From NCBI RefSeq assembly GCF_040812015.1, contig NZ_JBFNXJ010000004.1, positions 62,001-126,000 of the forward strand: a stretch of DNA of 64,000 nt, read 5' to 3'. Below, in pieces: positions 54,684 through 63,660 of the stretch. The position numbers were made by a program, and so were the translations under genes. This stretch comes from Chitinivorax sp. PXF-14. Its GTDB lineage: Bacteria; Pseudomonadota; Gammaproteobacteria; Burkholderiales; SCOH01. Under the pieces are notes generated by a model that was given only the letters and a program-made list of their open reading frames with translations, ran no database searches and was not told the origin of the DNA. Each line of letters begins with the position of its first letter. The stretch's first letter is position 1.

Positions 54684-55100
54684 ATGCGCGGCCGTTATAT
54701 GGAACATAAGGAACCTCGCATCGAGGTGATCCCGCTCATCGACATCATGATGTTCCTGTTGATCTTCTTCATGGTCGTGACCCTGAAGATGATGGAAGGA
54801 GCGGGCGTCACGCTGCAATTGCCGTCGTCGAAAACGGCACAGAGCATGCAGCCGCCGGTCAAGGTTGCGGTGGGCGTCAAGGAAGATGGCTCGATGCAGG
54901 TCGACAACCAGGCTGTGTCGCACGAGCAGCTGACTGCCTTGCTCAAGCAGAAGAAGTCCTCGGCACCCAAGGTTGAAGTGATCATCGCTGGGGATAAGGG
55001 CACTTCCCTGCAGACCTTGATGTCGGTGATGGATGATGTGCGGAGCGCGGGTATCACCGCTGTCGGCATCGCGACCAAGAAGGAAGCAGGAGGAGCCTGA
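54684..55100 (+). CDS. exbD: ExbD/TolR-type proton channel subunit
   Basis: A 138-residue protein with one N-terminal membrane helix and a periplasmic domain. The essential Asp20 lies in VIPLIDIMMFLLIFFMVVT, as in ExbD/TolR. The C-terminal domain carries VKVAVGVKEDGSMQVDNQAVSHEQL and a TLMSVMDDVRSAGITAVGIAT ending typical of the family. The ATG of tonB overlaps its stop (ATGA). It would form the ExbB5-ExbD2 motor with the upstream gene. Confidence 0.93.
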   Translation: MRGRYMEHKEPRIEVIPLIDIMMFLLIFFMVVTLKMMEGAGVTLQLPSSKTAQSMQPPVKVAVGVKEDGSMQVDNQAVSHEQLTALLKQKKSSAPKVEVIIAGDKGTSLQTLMSVMDDVRSAGITAVGIATKKEAGGA

Positions 55101-55855
55101 TGACCGCCATGACTGTTGCGGAAAAGCCGGGTACTCCGCTTTGGGCCGAATATCGGCCGGATCAGGACAGGTCCTTTTCCTTCAAGAAGGCCTTGCTGAT
55201 CGCCGCGATCATCGAGATAGCCGCCTTGGGCGCGCTGACGATGATCCCGCCGACCGGCAAGCATATCGCCGAGAAGGATCAGGTCATGGAAGTGGTGGAT
55301 GTGACCGAAGAGCCGCCTCCGCCGCCCCCTGAGCCCGAGAAGGTCGTCGAGCAGCCCAAGGAGATCGAAAAGATCATCGAGCGGTCGCAGGAGGCGCCCA
55401 AGCCTCAGGCCCAGCCTGAACAGGCGCCGATTCCGATGGAGGCGCCCAAGCAGGTTGATAGTGCTGCGGCGGCGCCAGGCGGGATGAGCGTACCGACTGC
55501 GGTGGGTGAATCCAGGCCTGCGGTGGGCAATCCTGCTCCCGATGCGAAGCCGACACCGCCAACTGGCCCGGAAAAGGGGCTGGTAGCGACCAAGAAAGTG
55601 GCTATCGAATTCCCGCGCAAGGCGCGTGAGAACGATATTCAGGGCTTGGTCGTGGCGCACGTCCATGTCGACGAAAACGGGGATGTCTCGGATGTCGACA
55701 TCAAGAAGTTCCCGGCGGGCGGCTCGGTGTTGGCCTCTGAGGTGAAGCGCAAGCTGATGCAGTGGAAGTTTGCATCGGAAGGGCGCAAGCGCATCGGCCT
55801 TTACGAGATCAACTTTAAATTCAACGACGAAGAGGAAATGGTCGAGGGTCAATAA
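55100..55855 (+). CDS. tonB: Energy transducer TonB
   Basis: A 251-residue TonB. A short cytoplasmic tail is followed by one membrane helix (about 30-50, KKALLIAAIIEIAALGALTM). A Pro/Glu-rich periplasmic spacer (EEPPPPPPEPEK, then KPQAQPEQAPIPMEAP) and a C-terminal domain (about 165-245: VAIEFPRKARENDIQGLVVAHVHVDENGDVSDVDIKKF) follow. The SHLS motif of E. coli TonB is not evident. It would couple ExbBD to the receptor at 51033. A hairpin terminator lies 33 bases after its stop. Confidence 0.93.
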   Translation: MTAMTVAEKPGTPLWAEYRPDQDRSFSFKKALLIAAIIEIAALGALTMIPPTGKHIAEKDQVMEVVDVTEEPPPPPPEPEKVVEQPKEIEKIIERSQEAPKPQAQPEQAPIPMEAPKQVDSAAAAPGGMSVPTAVGESRPAVGNPAPDAKPTPPTGPEKGLVATKKVAIEFPRKARENDIQGLVVAHVHVDENGDVSDVDIKKFPAGGSVLASEVKRKLMQWKFASEGRKRIGLYEINFKFNDEEEMVEGQ

Positions 55856-55888
55856 ACCTGATTGCCTTCGAACGCCCACAGATCGTTT

Positions 55889-55924
55889 CAAAAGGTTGGG
55901 CGGTGATTCATCACCGCCCTTTTC
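55889..55924 (+). terminator. Possible attenuator-like terminator between tonB and the binding-protein gene
   Basis: A 9-bp stem GGGCGGTGA/TCACCGCCC (55898-55906 with 55911-55919) closes a TTCA loop, followed by four T. Only 27 bases separate it from the next start, leaving no room for a promoter, so read-through into the ABC operon is likely and expression may fall at this point. Confidence 0.75.
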
Positions 55925-55950
55925 ATTGCCTACCCATACTCTGATTGGCT

Positions 55951-57822
55951 ATGAACACTTCCCTCAGATCCAAAAGATCCAGCGGGAGTGGTGGTGTACC
56001 CGTGTCCCGACGCTTCGTGCAAGCGCTTGGTCAACTGGCATGCGCCGCTACTCTCTCCCTGGGCACCGCCTTGCCACTCTGGGCGGCTGCCGACATGAAC
56101 AAGACCATGTATTTCAGCTTCGAGGCCGCCGAGACGGGCTTCGACCCCGCTGCCTACAGCGATCTTTACTCCAATATCGTCATCGCCAACATGATGGAGA
56201 CCCTGCTGGAGTTCGATTACCTGTCGCGTCCGACGCGCGTGGTGCCGGGCACGGCCGCAGCCATGCCGGAAGTGCTCGATGGTGGGCGAACCTATATCTT
56301 CCATCTCAGGAAGGGCATCTACTTCGCGCCGCATGAAGTCTTCGGCGGCAAGAAACGCGAGCTGACGGCGCAGGACTATGTCTACAGCTTGCTGCGCCTG
56401 GTCGACCCGAGCACCAAGCGCCCCAATGCCTGGTTGCTGCGCGGCAAGGTGATCGGCCTCGACGAGAAGCTGGCCGAATACAAAAAGACCAAGCAGTTCG
56501 ACCCGAATGTGCCGGTGGAAGGGCTCAAGGCGCTCGATCGCTACACCCTGCAGATCAAGCTGAAGAAGCCCGATTACGATCTGCCCTACATCATGGCCAT
56601 GCCCAGTACGGTCGCCATGGCCAAGGAGATCGTCGACAAGTACGGCGACCAGGATGCGGGCGCCCACCCGGTCGGCACGGGCCCCTACATGCTGAAACAG
56701 TGGGAACGCGGTCACCGCATGGTGCTCGAAGCCAACCCGAATTTCCGTGGGTTGACCTATGCGCCGCCGGCCGATGCCAAGGGCGTCGACCAGAATGTTG
56801 CGAATCAGCTCAAGGGCAAGGTGCTGCCACTGATTGGCACGATCGACATCCGCATCATTGAGAGCGGCCAGGCGCAGTATCTCGACTTCCTGCGCGGTGG
56901 GCAGGACATCCTGGTCGATACCAAGCCCGAATACGCGGCGCTGGCGGCGCCGGGCGGCAAGCTCGACCCCAAGCTCGTCAAGAAGGGGATCCGCAGCTTC
57001 ACCGAGCAGCAGCCGGAGATCGTCTACAACCACTTCAACATGGACGACCCGGTCGTCGGCGGCTATACGCCGGAGAAGGTTGCGCTGCGCCGGGCCTTCA
57101 CGATGTCCTACAACTCGTTGAAAGAGGCGATGGTGCTGCGCAACGGGCAGGCCATCGAAGCCCAGGGACCGTGGTCGCCGGGCATCGTCGGCTACGACGC
57201 AAGCTTCAAGAACCCGTTTCACGCCTATAACCCGGCTCGCGCCAACGCCATCCTCGATACCTACGGCTACAAGGATGTGGACGGCGATGGCTACCGTGAA
57301 CGGCCCGACGGCAAGCCGCTCGAGGTGGAATACCTGGGTACCGCAGGCAGCGGGCGCGAGCTGGAAGAGCAGATTCTCAACGCGTTCAGGGACATCAAGA
57401 TCCGCGCGCGCACTGTCCAGGTATCGTTCCCGGACCTGATCCAGCGCCGCCAGAACGGCAAATACCAGCTGGCGGGCGGGGCGTGGATCGCCGACTACCC
57501 CGATGTCGACAACTTCCTGCAGCTGCTTTACGGCCCAAACACCGGCGAGGGCAACGATGCGCGCTTCAAGCTGCCCGAGTTCGACCGGCTGTACGACGAC
57601 ATCACCGCCATGCCCGATTCGCCCGAGCGGCAGAAGAAGGTGATGCGCATGGTGCGGCTGGCATCGGCCTATGCGCCGTGGAACTTCAACGTCCACCGCA
57701 TCCGCACGCACTTTGCCCAAGGCTGGACGACGGGGTTTGCGAAACATCCGTTCGATCACGTCAAGTTCATGTACTACGACATCGACCTCGCCAAACGCGA
57801 GGCGTACAAGAAACAACAATAG
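55951..57822 (+). CDS. ABC transporter substrate-binding protein, peptide type (SBP_bac_5)
   Basis: A 623-residue periplasmic binding protein of the oligopeptide/dipeptide family. An N-terminal signal sequence (about 20-48, FVQALGQLACAATLSLGTALPLWAAA) is followed by a large two-lobed domain (MYFSFEAAETGFDPAAYSDLYSNIVIANMMETLLEFDY, GTGPYMLKQWERGHRMVLEANPNF, ANAILDTYGYKDVDGDGYRERPDG). It captures peptides for the permeases encoded downstream. ATG 55951 has no clear ribosome site; a GTG at 56002 with GGGAG upstream would give a shorter signal peptide and is possible. It begins the five-gene transport cluster. Confidence 0.92.
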   Translation: MNTSLRSKRSSGSGGVPVSRRFVQALGQLACAATLSLGTALPLWAAADMNKTMYFSFEAAETGFDPAAYSDLYSNIVIANMMETLLEFDYLSRPTRVVPGTAAAMPEVLDGGRTYIFHLRKGIYFAPHEVFGGKKRELTAQDYVYSLLRLVDPSTKRPNAWLLRGKVIGLDEKLAEYKKTKQFDPNVPVEGLKALDRYTLQIKLKKPDYDLPYIMAMPSTVAMAKEIVDKYGDQDAGAHPVGTGPYMLKQWERGHRMVLEANPNFRGLTYAPPADAKGVDQNVANQLKGKVLPLIGTIDIRIIESGQAQYLDFLRGGQDILVDTKPEYAALAAPGGKLDPKLVKKGIRSFTEQQPEIVYNHFNMDDPVVGGYTPEKVALRRAFTMSYNSLKEAMVLRNGQAIEAQGPWSPGIVGYDASFKNPFHAYNPARANAILDTYGYKDVDGDGYRERPDGKPLEVEYLGTAGSGRELEEQILNAFRDIKIRARTVQVSFPDLIQRRQNGKYQLAGGAWIADYPDVDNFLQLLYGPNTGEGNDARFKLPEFDRLYDDITAMPDSPERQKKVMRMVRLASAYAPWNFNVHRIRTHFAQGWTTGFAKHPFDHVKFMYYDIDLAKREAYKKQQ

Positions 57823-57839
57823 AAAAGAGATAGAGGATC

Positions 57840-59849
57840 ATGAAAAAGACTGCGATTTCACTCGCCTGCCTGCTCGCTGTGGGCCAGGCTTACGCGGCAC
57901 AGCCGGGCCAGGTGCCGCTGCCAAATGCCACGCAGATCGCCACGCAATGCCAGCAGACGCTGGCCGATGCCAAGCGCCGTGTCGCCAGCCTTGAAAAGCT
58001 GCCGCTCGCCAAAGTCGGTAAGGACAACACCCTGCTTGCCTGGAACCAGCTCGACATCGTGCAGGAGAACCTGATCGGGCCCATCGGCCTGCTCGTGGAA
58101 ACCAGCCCGGACGCGGCGGTGCGCAAGGCTGCCGACGAGTGCAGCCTGAAGCTGTCGGCCTATGCCAACCAGTATCTGCAGAGCGCCGCGCTGTACGCGC
58201 GCATCAAGGCGCTGCAGGTGTCGGACCCGATCGACATCGCCGCGCGCGACGACATTCTCGACAGCTTCGAGAGCCGTGGCGTGAACCTGCCCGCCGACAA
58301 GCGCGCCCGCGTGTCGGACATCCTGAACCGCCTCGACAAGCTGTCCCAGGACTTCGCGCGCAATATCCGCGACAACGCGACCAAGGTCGCGTTCAGCGAG
58401 GCCGAGCTCAAGGGTGTGCCGGCCGAGTTCTACGGCAAGCGTAGCAAGGATGCCGAAGGGCGCTACCAGTTTGCCCTCGATTATCCCGAGAACGACGCGA
58501 TCATGGGCGGCGCCGAGAATGAAGCGACGCGCCGTGCCTTCTACACGGCGTTCAACCAGCGCGGCGGCGAGGCCAACCTCAAGCTGCTGGGCGAGGCCGT
58601 GGCCTTGCGCAAGGAGCTGGCGGGCCTGTTCGGCTTCGACAGCTATGCCGACTGGTCGCTCAAGCGCAAGATGGTCGGCAGCGCGGCGGTGGTGAACCAG
58701 TTCCTCGATGAGGTTCAGGCTCGCGTCGAAGCGCTGGAGAAAAAGGAGCTTGGCGAGCTGACCGCCGAGAAAGCCGCGTTCACGCACGATGCCAACGCAA
58801 AGCTGAACCGCTGGGACGTGATGTACTACGAAAAGCGGCTGCAGATGACCCGCTACAGCCTCGACCAGGACCAGGTGCGCGCGCAGTTCCCGACCGAGCC
58901 GACGATCGCCTGGATGATGAAGGTCACCAGCACGCTGTACGGCGTCGAATTCCGCCCCAACAAGCAGCTCAAGACCTGGCACCCGGAAGTGCGGGGCTAT
59001 GACGTATTCGACGGCAAGAGCGGCCAGTATCTGTCGAGCTTCTACCTCGACCTGTTCCCGCGCGAAAACAAGTACAAGCACGCTGCGGCCTTCCCGATCC
59101 GCAGCGTGAGCCTGGCGGCACACCGCACGCCGGCGTCGGCGCTGGTCACCAACTTCAACCGCGACGGCTTCAATCAGGACGAGCTCGAAACGCTGTTCCA
59201 CGAGTTCGGCCACGTGATGCACGGCGTGCTGTCGAAGACGCGCTATGTGCTCAATGCCGGCACCTCGGTCAAACGCGATTTCGTCGAGGCGCCGTCGCAG
59301 ATGTACGAAGAGTGGGCGCGCCGCCCCGAGACGCTGAAGCTGTTCAGCGAGACCTGCCCGAGCTGCAAGCCGATCGACCCGGCGCTGATTGCGCGCATGA
59401 ACGAGGCGCGCACCTTCGGCAAGGGGGTGCAGTATGCGCGTCAGCGCCTCTACGCGGCATGGGACATGGCGCTGCACGGCGCCAAGCCGGTTGATCCGCA
59501 GGCGGCCTGGGTCGAGATGGAAGGGCGCACGCCGCTCGGCCATGTCGATGGCACCATGTTGCCGGCCTCGTTCGGCCACATGATGGGCGGCTACGAGGCG
59601 GGCTACTACGGCTATATGTGGTCCGAAGTGCTCGCGCTCGACATGCTGTCCGGCTACGGCGACAACGTGATGGACGCCAAGACCGGCGCGCGCTACCGCT
59701 CGATCATCCTGGAGCAGGGCGGGCAGGTGCCGCCAATGCAGCTGGTAGAGCAGTTCCTTGGCCGCAAGCCCAATTCGGACGCATTCTTCCGTGAGATCAC
59801 CGGGCAGCGCAACGCCGCCAATGTCGCCCAGGCGGGCGCCAGGGAGTAA
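57840..59849 (+). CDS. Exported M3-family oligopeptidase
   Basis: A 669-residue zinc metallopeptidase of the M3 (thimet/Dcp) family. The zinc site is HEFGHVMHG (His454, Glu455, His458) with Glu483 in DFVEAPSQMYEEW as the third ligand. Most members (OpdA, Dcp) are cytoplasmic, but here the N-terminus (MKKTAISLACLLAVGQAYA-AQ) is a textbook signal peptide, so it should work in the periplasm. Its place between the binding protein and the permeases, 17 bases after the former and five before the latter, implies that it trims peptides after TonB-driven entry and before ABC import. Ribosome site GAGG precedes ATG 57840. Confidence 0.93.
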   Translation: MKKTAISLACLLAVGQAYAAQPGQVPLPNATQIATQCQQTLADAKRRVASLEKLPLAKVGKDNTLLAWNQLDIVQENLIGPIGLLVETSPDAAVRKAADECSLKLSAYANQYLQSAALYARIKALQVSDPIDIAARDDILDSFESRGVNLPADKRARVSDILNRLDKLSQDFARNIRDNATKVAFSEAELKGVPAEFYGKRSKDAEGRYQFALDYPENDAIMGGAENEATRRAFYTAFNQRGGEANLKLLGEAVALRKELAGLFGFDSYADWSLKRKMVGSAAVVNQFLDEVQARVEALEKKELGELTAEKAAFTHDANAKLNRWDVMYYEKRLQMTRYSLDQDQVRAQFPTEPTIAWMMKVTSTLYGVEFRPNKQLKTWHPEVRGYDVFDGKSGQYLSSFYLDLFPRENKYKHAAAFPIRSVSLAAHRTPASALVTNFNRDGFNQDELETLFHEFGHVMHGVLSKTRYVLNAGTSVKRDFVEAPSQMYEEWARRPETLKLFSETCPSCKPIDPALIARMNEARTFGKGVQYARQRLYAAWDMALHGAKPVDPQAAWVEMEGRTPLGHVDGTMLPASFGHMMGGYEAGYYGYMWSEVLALDMLSGYGDNVMDAKTGARYRSIILEQGGQVPPMQLVEQFLGRKPNSDAFFREITGQRNAANVAQAGARE

Positions 59850-59854
59850 GGTCG

Positions 59855-60793
59855 ATGCTCGCATATTTCATCCGACGTGTACTGCAGATGATCCCCACCA
59901 TCCTGGGGGTCATCCTGCTCTTGTTCCTGCTGTTCCATTTCTTTGCCGGTGACCCGGCGCAGGTGCTGGCCGGCAAGATGCCGAACGCCGAGCGCATCGC
60001 GGCGATCCGCAAGGAACTGGGGCTCGACGAATCGTGGCTGGTGCAGCTGTGGCTGTTCCTGAAACAGGTGCTGACCTTCGACTTCGGCCGTAGCTGGACC
60101 ACCAACGAGCCGGTACGCGACATCCTCGCCGCACGGGTGCCGGTGACGCTGACCATCATGATCCCGGTGTGGATTCTGGAGGCCGTCATCGCCGTGGTGC
60201 TGGCGCTGGCCGTGGCCTACGTGCGCGGCAGCCTCACCGATCGCTCGGTGATGGCGGTGTGCACCGCGGCCATGTCGATCAGCCTGCTGCTCTACGCCGT
60301 CGTCGGGCAATGGCTGTTCGCCTACAAGCTCGGCCTGTTCCCGATGATAGGCTGGGGCGACGACCTGGCGAGCAATCTGTCGAGCTACGCGCAGCTGCCC
60401 ATCATGCTGATCCTGTTCGTCGCCGTGGCGCCGAGCCTGCGGCTGTATCGCTCGTTCATCGTCGAGGAGATCAATCAGGACTATGTGCGCACCGCGCGCG
60501 CCAAGGGCGCCAGCGACAACCGCGTGATGTTCGTGCACGTGCTGCGCAACGCCTCGATTCCGATCATCACCAATATGGCGCTGTCTATCCCGGGCCTCGT
60601 GGTCGGCTCCTTCATCATCGAGCAGATCTTCGCCATTCCGGGGCTTGGCAAGGAGGTGATCCTGGCCGTCGAGAAGAGCGATTTCCCGGTGATCAAGGCG
60701 ATCACGGTGATGATCGCGCTGTTGACGATGGTCGCCAACCTGCTGGTGGATGCGCTGTACAAGGTGCTCGACCCGCGTGTCGAATTGAAATGA
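59855..60793 (+). CDS. Peptide ABC transporter permease (DppB/OppB-like)
   Basis: A 312-residue inner-membrane permease with six membrane helices. MLAYFIRRVLQMIPTILGVILLLFLLF is the typical first helix, and the EAA-type cytoplasmic loop that contacts the ATPase appears as YVRTARAKGASDNRVMFVHVLRNASIPIITN. It forms the translocation channel with the next gene. It lies five bases after the M3 peptidase. Exact substrate not assignable, but the neighbours indicate oligopeptides. Confidence 0.93.
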   Translation: MLAYFIRRVLQMIPTILGVILLLFLLFHFFAGDPAQVLAGKMPNAERIAAIRKELGLDESWLVQLWLFLKQVLTFDFGRSWTTNEPVRDILAARVPVTLTIMIPVWILEAVIAVVLALAVAYVRGSLTDRSVMAVCTAAMSISLLLYAVVGQWLFAYKLGLFPMIGWGDDLASNLSSYAQLPIMLILFVAVAPSLRLYRSFIVEEINQDYVRTARAKGASDNRVMFVHVLRNASIPIITNMALSIPGLVVGSFIIEQIFAIPGLGKEVILAVEKSDFPVIKAITVMIALLTMVANLLVDALYKVLDPRVELK

Positions 60794-60801
60794 GGGGCAA
60801 C

Positions 60802-61824
60802 ATGGCAAACGCACAAGGTTTTTGGGCACAAGCGATGCGGCGCCTGTTCTCGGGTTGGCTGGCGCGCATCTGCCTGGCCGTCCTGCTGGTCTTCTTCGCC
60901 GTCACGGCGGCGGGTTGGCTCGGGCTCGTTGGTTCGAGCTGGAACGAGCCGGTTGCCGTCTCGTATGCGAGCCCGAACTTCCTCGCCGATCTGCCCAACC
61001 CGCAGGGCGAGGCGAGCCGGCTCAAGTACGATAAGGTCGAGATGGATGCGGAGAGCCGCGAGGTCGACCCGCTGGCGCCGAACTACGCCAAGTTCGACGA
61101 GCTCGAGAAGCAGTACCACCAGACCGAGCGGACGCTGGACTGGACGCGCCCCTTCGGCGCTGACAAGCAGGGCCGCGACATCATAGAGAAGACGCTGCAG
61201 GCCTCGCAGGTGTCGATCACCGTGGGCGTGGTGGCGGCCATCGTCGCCGTCATGCTCGGCACGGCGCTAGGCGCGCTGGCGGGCTATTTCGGCGGCAAGA
61301 CCGATGCCGCGCTGGAATGGCTCTACAACGTGTTCACGGCCATGCCCTACATCCTCTTGGTGATGGCGGTCGCCTCGATCATCACCACGCCCGGCGTGAG
61401 CACGGTGGTGCTGATCCTCGGAGTGACGGGCTGGACCGGCACCTACCGGTTGATTCGCTCCGAGTACATCAAGCAGCGCAGCCGCGAGTATGTGCAGGCC
61501 GCGAGCGCGATCGGGGCGAGCGACAGCCGCCGCATGTTCGTGCACATCCTGCCCAATGTCAGCCACCTGATGCTGGTGCAGCTGTCACAGCTGGTCGTTG
61601 ATTTCATCAAGTCCGAGGTGGTGCTGTCCTTCCTGGGCTTTGGCGTGCCGACCAGCGCCGTGTCCTGGGGCATCATGATCAACGAGGTCCGCGTCGAGCT
61701 CGTCGTCGGCAAGTGGTGGCAGCTCGTCGCCGCCGCCGGCACGATGTCGCTGTTCGTCGTCACCTTCGGCCTGTTCACCGATCTGCTGCGCGATGCGCTC
61801 GATCCCAAGGCCCGCCGCAAATGA
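60802..61824 (+). CDS. Peptide ABC transporter permease (DppC/OppC-like)
   Basis: A 340-residue permease. A membrane helix near the N-terminus is followed by an unusually long periplasmic segment (about 40-125, SWNEPVAVSYASPNFLADLPNPQGEASRLKYDKVEMD...TERTLDWTRPFGADKQGRDI), then the usual TM domain with SREYVQAASAIGASDSRRMFVHILPNVSHLM as the ATPase-contact loop. ATG 60802 follows GAGGGG and is preferred to an overlapping ATG at 60790. The extra periplasmic segment could form a docking site for the binding protein or peptidase. Confidence 0.92.
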   Translation: MANAQGFWAQAMRRLFSGWLARICLAVLLVFFAVTAAGWLGLVGSSWNEPVAVSYASPNFLADLPNPQGEASRLKYDKVEMDAESREVDPLAPNYAKFDELEKQYHQTERTLDWTRPFGADKQGRDIIEKTLQASQVSITVGVVAAIVAVMLGTALGALAGYFGGKTDAALEWLYNVFTAMPYILLVMAVASIITTPGVSTVVLILGVTGWTGTYRLIRSEYIKQRSREYVQAASAIGASDSRRMFVHILPNVSHLMLVQLSQLVVDFIKSEVVLSFLGFGVPTSAVSWGIMINEVRVELVVGKWWQLVAAAGTMSLFVVTFGLFTDLLRDALDPKARRK

Positions 61825-61844
61825 GCCGCGAGGAAAGCCAATCC

Positions 61845-63527
61845 ATGTCGAATCAAGCATTGCTTGAGGTGAAAGACCTCAAGGTTGAGTTCAAGCTGGG
61901 GCAGGGGCAAAGCTTCACGGCCCTGAAGGGCGTCAGCTTCACCATCCCCGCCAACAGCGTCGTCGCGCTCGTCGGCGAATCGGGCTCGGGCAAGTCGGTC
62001 TCGGCGATGGCCGTGATGGACCTGCTGCCGCACGAGAATACCGTCATCGCGCCGGAGAGCCGACTGGTATTCGACGGCAAGAACCTGCTGGGCGAATCGA
62101 GAAACCAGCGCCGCGACCGCTGCGGCGCGCAAATGTCGATGATCTTTCAGGAACCGATGTCGTCGCTGAACCCGGTCTACACCGTCGGCAGCCAGATCGC
62201 CGAGGTGCTGCGCCTGCACAAGGGCTTGGGCAAGCGCGAGGCGCTCAGGCGCGCGGTGGAGCTGTTGCGCGAAGTCGGCATCCCCGAGCCGGAAACCCGC
62301 GCCAACAGCTATCCGCACGAGATGTCGGGCGGCCAGCAGCAGCGCGTGATGATTGCCATGGCGATCGCCTGCGAGCCCAAGCTGCTGATCGCCGACGAGC
62401 CGACCACGGCGCTCGATGTCACCATCCAGAAGCAGATCATCGAGTTGCTGATGAGCCTCAAGTCGCGTCACGGCATGTCCATCCTGTTCATCACGCACGA
62501 CCTGGCGCTGGTGAAGGAGATCGCCGACCAGGTGGTGGTCATGCAGCACGGTGTGATCCGCGAGCAGGGGCCCGCCGCCGAGGTGTTCAGCGCGCCGAAG
62601 GACGCCTACACGCGTGCGCTGCTCGCCTGCCGGCCGACGCTCGACCGTCGCCCGCTGCGGCTGCCGGTGGTCGACGATTTCCTGCAAGGGCGCGAGCATG
62701 AATTGCCGCAAGGCGAGCGTGCGCGCGGCGTGGCGCCGAACGACCCGATCGTGCTCGAGGTGAAGCACCTGAAGAAGGTGTTCACGCAAAAGCGCGGCCT
62801 GTTCGGCAAGCACGAGATCCACGCGGTCAAGGATGTATCGTTCAAGCTCGCGCGCGGCAAGACGCTCGGCGTGGTGGGCGAGTCGGGCTCCGGCAAGACC
62901 ACCATGGGCAAGTCGCTGATCCGCCTGCATGCGGCGCAGGGCGGCGAGGTGATCTACAACGGCAAGAACCTGCTCGGCCTGAGCGAGCGCGACTTCCTGC
63001 CGTACAAGAAGAAGCTGCAGATCATTTTCCAGAACCCGTATGCCTCGCTCAATCCGCGCTTCACCATCGGCCAGATCCTGATCGAGCCGATGCAGATCCA
63101 CCGCATCGGCGCATCCGACGACGAGCGCGTGGCCAAGGCGCACTACCTGCTCAAGCGCGTGGGGCTCAACGAGCAAGCCTTCCACAAGTACCCGCACGAG
63201 TTCTCGGGCGGACAGCGTCAGCGCATCGGCATCGCGCGCTGCCTGACGATGGAGCCGGAAATCGTGATCTGCGACGAATCGGTCTCCGCGCTCGATGTCT
63301 CAGTGCAGGCGCAGGTGCTCAACCTGCTGCAGGAGCTGCAGGACGAGATGGGGATGAGCTATATCTTTATCTCGCACGACCTGTCGGTGGTGAAGTACAT
63401 CTCCGACGAAGTGCTCGTGATGAATCAGGGCGAGATGGTCGAGTACGGCAACTCGGACGCGATCTACCACGACCCCAGGCACCCGTACACGAAGAAGCTG
63501 CTGGCGGCGATCCCCGGGCGAGTTTGA
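61845..63527 (+). CDS. Fused double ATP-binding protein of peptide ABC transporter (DppD-DppF/GsiA-like)
   Basis: A 560-residue protein with two ABC nucleotide-binding domains in one chain. The first has Walker A GESGSGKS, signature MSGGQQQR, Walker [13 protein letters not shown]; the second has [16 protein letters not shown] and [12 protein letters not shown]. In both, the C-terminal oligopeptide-type extension includes the segment [17 protein letters not shown]. The fusion replaces separate DppD and DppF subunits, as in GsiA. ATG 61845 after AGGAAAG is chosen; an ATG at 61821 overlapping the upstream stop is possible. A copy of its 3' end is found 260 bases further on. Confidence 0.94.
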   Translation: MSNQALLEVKDLKVEFKLGQGQSFTALKGVSFTIPANSVVALVGESGSGKSVSAMAVMDLLPHENTVIAPESRLVFDGKNLLGESRNQRRDRCGAQMSMIFQEPMSSLNPVYTVGSQIAEVLRLHKGLGKREALRRAVELLREVGIPEPETRANSYPHEMSGGQQQRVMIAMAIACEPKLLIADEPTTALDVTIQKQIIELLMSLKSRHGMSILFITHDLALVKEIADQVVVMQHGVIREQGPAAEVFSAPKDAYTRALLACRPTLDRRPLRLPVVDDFLQGREHELPQGERARGVAPNDPIVLEVKHLKKVFTQKRGLFGKHEIHAVKDVSFKLARGKTLGVVGESGSGKTTMGKSLIRLHAAQGGEVIYNGKNLLGLSERDFLPYKKKLQIIFQNPYASLNPRFTIGQILIEPMQIHRIGASDDERVAKAHYLLKRVGLNEQAFHKYPHEFSGGQRQRIGIARCLTMEPEIVICDESVSALDVSVQAQVLNLLQELQDEMGMSYIFISHDLSVVKYISDEVLVMNQGEMVEYGNSDAIYHDPRHPYTKKLLAAIPGRV

Positions 63528-63550
63528 CCTCGTTGATCGGGTGTCGGAGA

Positions 63551-63592
63551 ACTAAGGCAGAGTTCTAGGCTCGCAGGCTCGCCAAGAACTTG
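63551..63592. repeat. Palindromic repeat, copy 1
   Basis: First of three copies of an approx. 40-base unit (core AGTTCTaGG ... CCaAGAACT) that is itself an imperfect inverted repeat. All begin ACTAAGGCAG and end GAACTTG; this copy has an extra AG. Confidence 0.8.
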
Positions 63593-63596
63593 CGGG

Positions 63597-63617
63597 GTTC
63601 CTGGCGGTGCCAGGAAC
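63597..63617. repeat. Perfect hairpin between repeats 1 and 2
   Basis: GTTCCTGGC and GCCAGGAAC form a 9-bp stem with a GGT loop. The first arm occurs again after repeat copy 3 (GTTCCTGGC at 63787). Confidence 0.75.
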
Positions 63618-63655
63618 TAAGGCAGTTCTAGGTTCGTAGACTTGCCAAGAACTTG
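63616..63655. repeat. Palindromic repeat, copy 2
   Basis: Second copy of the ACTAAGGCAG...GAACTTG unit, with four to five substitutions in its centre. It ends five bases before the ATPase-gene fragment. Confidence 0.8.
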
Positions 63656-63660
63656 CCTTA

